From NCBI RefSeq assembly GCF_000336555.1, contig NZ_KB375281.1, positions 623,703 through 687,702 on the forward strand: a stretch of 64,000 nucleotides of DNA. Reading direction: 5' to 3'. This DNA comes from Afipia clevelandensis ATCC 49720 (GTDB taxonomy: Bacteria; Pseudomonadota; Alphaproteobacteria; Rhizobiales; Xanthobacteraceae). The position numbers and the translations under genes are program-made. Positions 62,889 to 64,000 of the stretch are shown in pieces. Within the stretch, counting starts at the first letter, position 1; each line of letters starts with the position of its first letter. The notes under the pieces were generated by a model. The model did no database searches. It was not told the DNA's origin and saw only the letters and a list, made by a program, of their open reading frames with translations.

Positions 62889-64000
62889 ATGAGCCAGAGA
62901 CCACCCATCGCGCCTCGCAGTCCGCGCGCCGCGCTTGAACCGGAACAGGTACCGCAGCCGCCGAAGCATTCACGGCGCGCACGCAGCACGCTCGTTGTGG
63001 TCGGCAACGCGATCTTCACATTCCTGATCGTGGCGATGCTGCTGGTGGGCGGCGCGTTCTTTTATGGCAAGAAGACCATCGAGGCCAAAGGCCCGCTCGC
63101 CGAGGACAAGGTGGTCAACATTCCGCCGCGCGCCGGCATGGCCGACATCAGCGATATCCTTCTGCGCGCCGGCGTGATCTCCGCCGACCGCTGGACTTTC
63201 ATCGGCAGCGTGCTTGCGATGAATGCGCGCTCCGGCCTGAAGTCCGGCGAATATCTGTTTCAGAAGAATGCCAGCCTGCGCGACGTGATCAACACCATCG
63301 TCGAAGGCAAGGTGGTGCAGCATGCCATCACGATTCCCGAAGGCCTGACCTCGGAGCAGATCGTTGCGCGTATCCAGGACAACGACATCTTCTCAGGCTC
63401 GCTGAAAGAGCAGCCGCGTGAAGGCACACTGCTTCCTGACACCTATCATTTCCCGCGCGGCACGCCGCGCGATCAGGTGATCCACCGGATGCAGCAGGCG
63501 CAGAAGCGCGTGCTTGCCGATGTCTGGGCGCGGCGTAACCCGGAGATTCCCATTCGCTCGCCCGAGCAACTGGTGACGCTCGCCTCCATTGTGGAGAAGG
63601 AAACCGGACGTGCGGATGAGCGCAGCCGCGTCGCTGCCGTCTTCACCAACCGTCTGCGTCAGCGCATCAAGCTGCAGTCCGATCCAACCATCATCTATGG
63701 TCTTGTCGGTGGCAAAGGCACCCTCGGCCGGCCGATCAAGCGCAGCGAAATCCAGCAGCCGTCGCCGTACAACACCTACGTGATCGAAGGGCTGCCGCCC
63801 GGGCCGATCGCCAATCCCGGCCGCGCGTCGCTGGAAGCCACGGCCAACCCCGCACGCACACGCGACCTGTTCTTCGTTGCCGACGGTACCGGCGGCCATT
63901 CGTTCACCGAAACCTACGATCAGCACCAGAAGGGCGTCGCGAAACTGCGCGCGATGGAGAAGCAGCAGAACGACACCCTGGAAGCCGACGATCAGCCGCC
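62889..64000 (+). CDS. mltG: Endolytic murein transglycosylase MltG (3' end beyond window)
   Basis: The first 370 residues are visible; the stop lies past the right edge. A cytoplasmic Pro/Arg-rich start leads to one membrane helix at about residues 36-58 (VVGNAIFTFLIVAMLLVGGA), then a LysM-like part and the YceG/MltG domain. The catalytic motif is EKET at residues 236-239 (ASIVEKETGRADERS), with LQSDPTIIYGL and PYNTYVIEGLPPGPIANPG after it. It cleaves nascent glycan strands. Placement after fabF matches other Rhizobiales. Confidence 0.95.
   Translation, partial: MSQRPPIAPRSPRAALEPEQVPQPPKHSRRARSTLVVVGNAIFTFLIVAMLLVGGAFFYGKKTIEAKGPLAEDKVVNIPPRAGMADISDILLRAGVISADRWTFIGSVLAMNARSGLKSGEYLFQKNASLRDVINTIVEGKVVQHAITIPEGLTSEQIVARIQDNDIFSGSLKEQPREGTLLPDTYHFPRGTPRDQVIHRMQQAQKRVLADVWARRNPEIPIRSPEQLVTLASIVEKETGRADERSRVAAVFTNRLRQRIKLQSDPTIIYGLVGGKGTLGRPIKRSEIQQPSPYNTYVIEGLPPGPIANPGRASLEATANPARTRDLFFVADGTGGHSFTETYDQHQKGVAKLRAMEKQQNDTLEADDQP

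Overview
The window is a GC-rich stretch of an alphaproteobacterial chromosome. Gene content, gene order and protein wording point to the Bradyrhizobiaceae (Bradyrhizobium, Rhodopseudomonas, Afipia, Oligotropha and relatives). Examples are a small heat-shock gene with a ROSE-type leader, the radA-cvpA-purF-SDR block, the rpsF-rpsR-DUF2232-rplI ribosomal operon, and the palindromic repeats (CCCGGC-GAA-GGCCGGG and CATTGCGAG types) common in that family. I cannot assign a genus from sequence alone. Most of the window is core chromosome. I see no prophage, insertion sequence, CRISPR array or plasmid function.

Layout. 1-7.6 kb: the end of a Ppx/GppA phosphatase, rlmE, an MFS exporter, guaB, a zinc-free medium-chain reductase and small membrane proteins. 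7.6-11.5 kb: an rsmB-type rRNA methyltransferase and guaA, separated by a 30-bp inverted repeat. 11.5-19.6 kb: an accessory patch with a beta-propeller protein, a winged-helix/TPR-like regulator, a DUF899 protein, a LysR regulator facing ilvD, an ArsR/SRPBCC pair with a perfect operator, a 2H phosphoesterase and an ArsC-like protein. 19.6-28.8 kb: transport, with dctA, a complete five-gene branched-chain-type ABC importer, a DUF47-pit phosphate system and the guanidinium exporter gdx (sugE) behind a guanidine-II riboswitch. 28.9-37 kb: prfC, a Bug-type binding protein, NnrU-like, panB, a TPR membrane protein, a Pro-rich lipoprotein and der. 37-47.1 kb: SDR, a GNAT-methyltransferase fusion, purF, cvpA, radA, alr and dnaB. 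47.1-49.4 kb: a heat-shock island (hsp20 with RNA thermometer plus small unknown proteins) and two non-canonical tRNA-like genes. 49.4-56.4 kb: cfa, a c-type cytochrome-like protein, a TetR/thioesterase pair, the S6-S18-DUF2232-L9 operon and two tiny membrane proteins. 56.5-64 kb: fatty-acid synthesis (fabD, fabG, acpP, fabF) leading into mltG, interrupted by eutBC on the other strand.

How the parts fit. IMP dehydrogenase (guaB) and GMP synthase (guaA) give the two steps from IMP to GMP, and PurF starts the same pathway. FabD, FabG, AcpP and FabF form the elongation core of type II fatty-acid synthesis, with Cfa modifying the finished phospholipids. The five-gene ABC operon is self-sufficient for uptake of a branched-chain amino acid or similar amide-type substrate. 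Several control elements can be read directly: two ACGR-loop hairpins before gdx, a ROSE-type hairpin masking the hsp20 ribosome binding site, sigma-32-like promoters in the heat-shock island, and clean palindromic operators before ilvD, the arsR-like gene and the tetR-like gene. The items I consider most worth following up are the paired tRNA-like genes, the GNAT-methyltransferase fusion, the small-protein heat-shock island and the repeat placed inside the ribosomal-protein operon.
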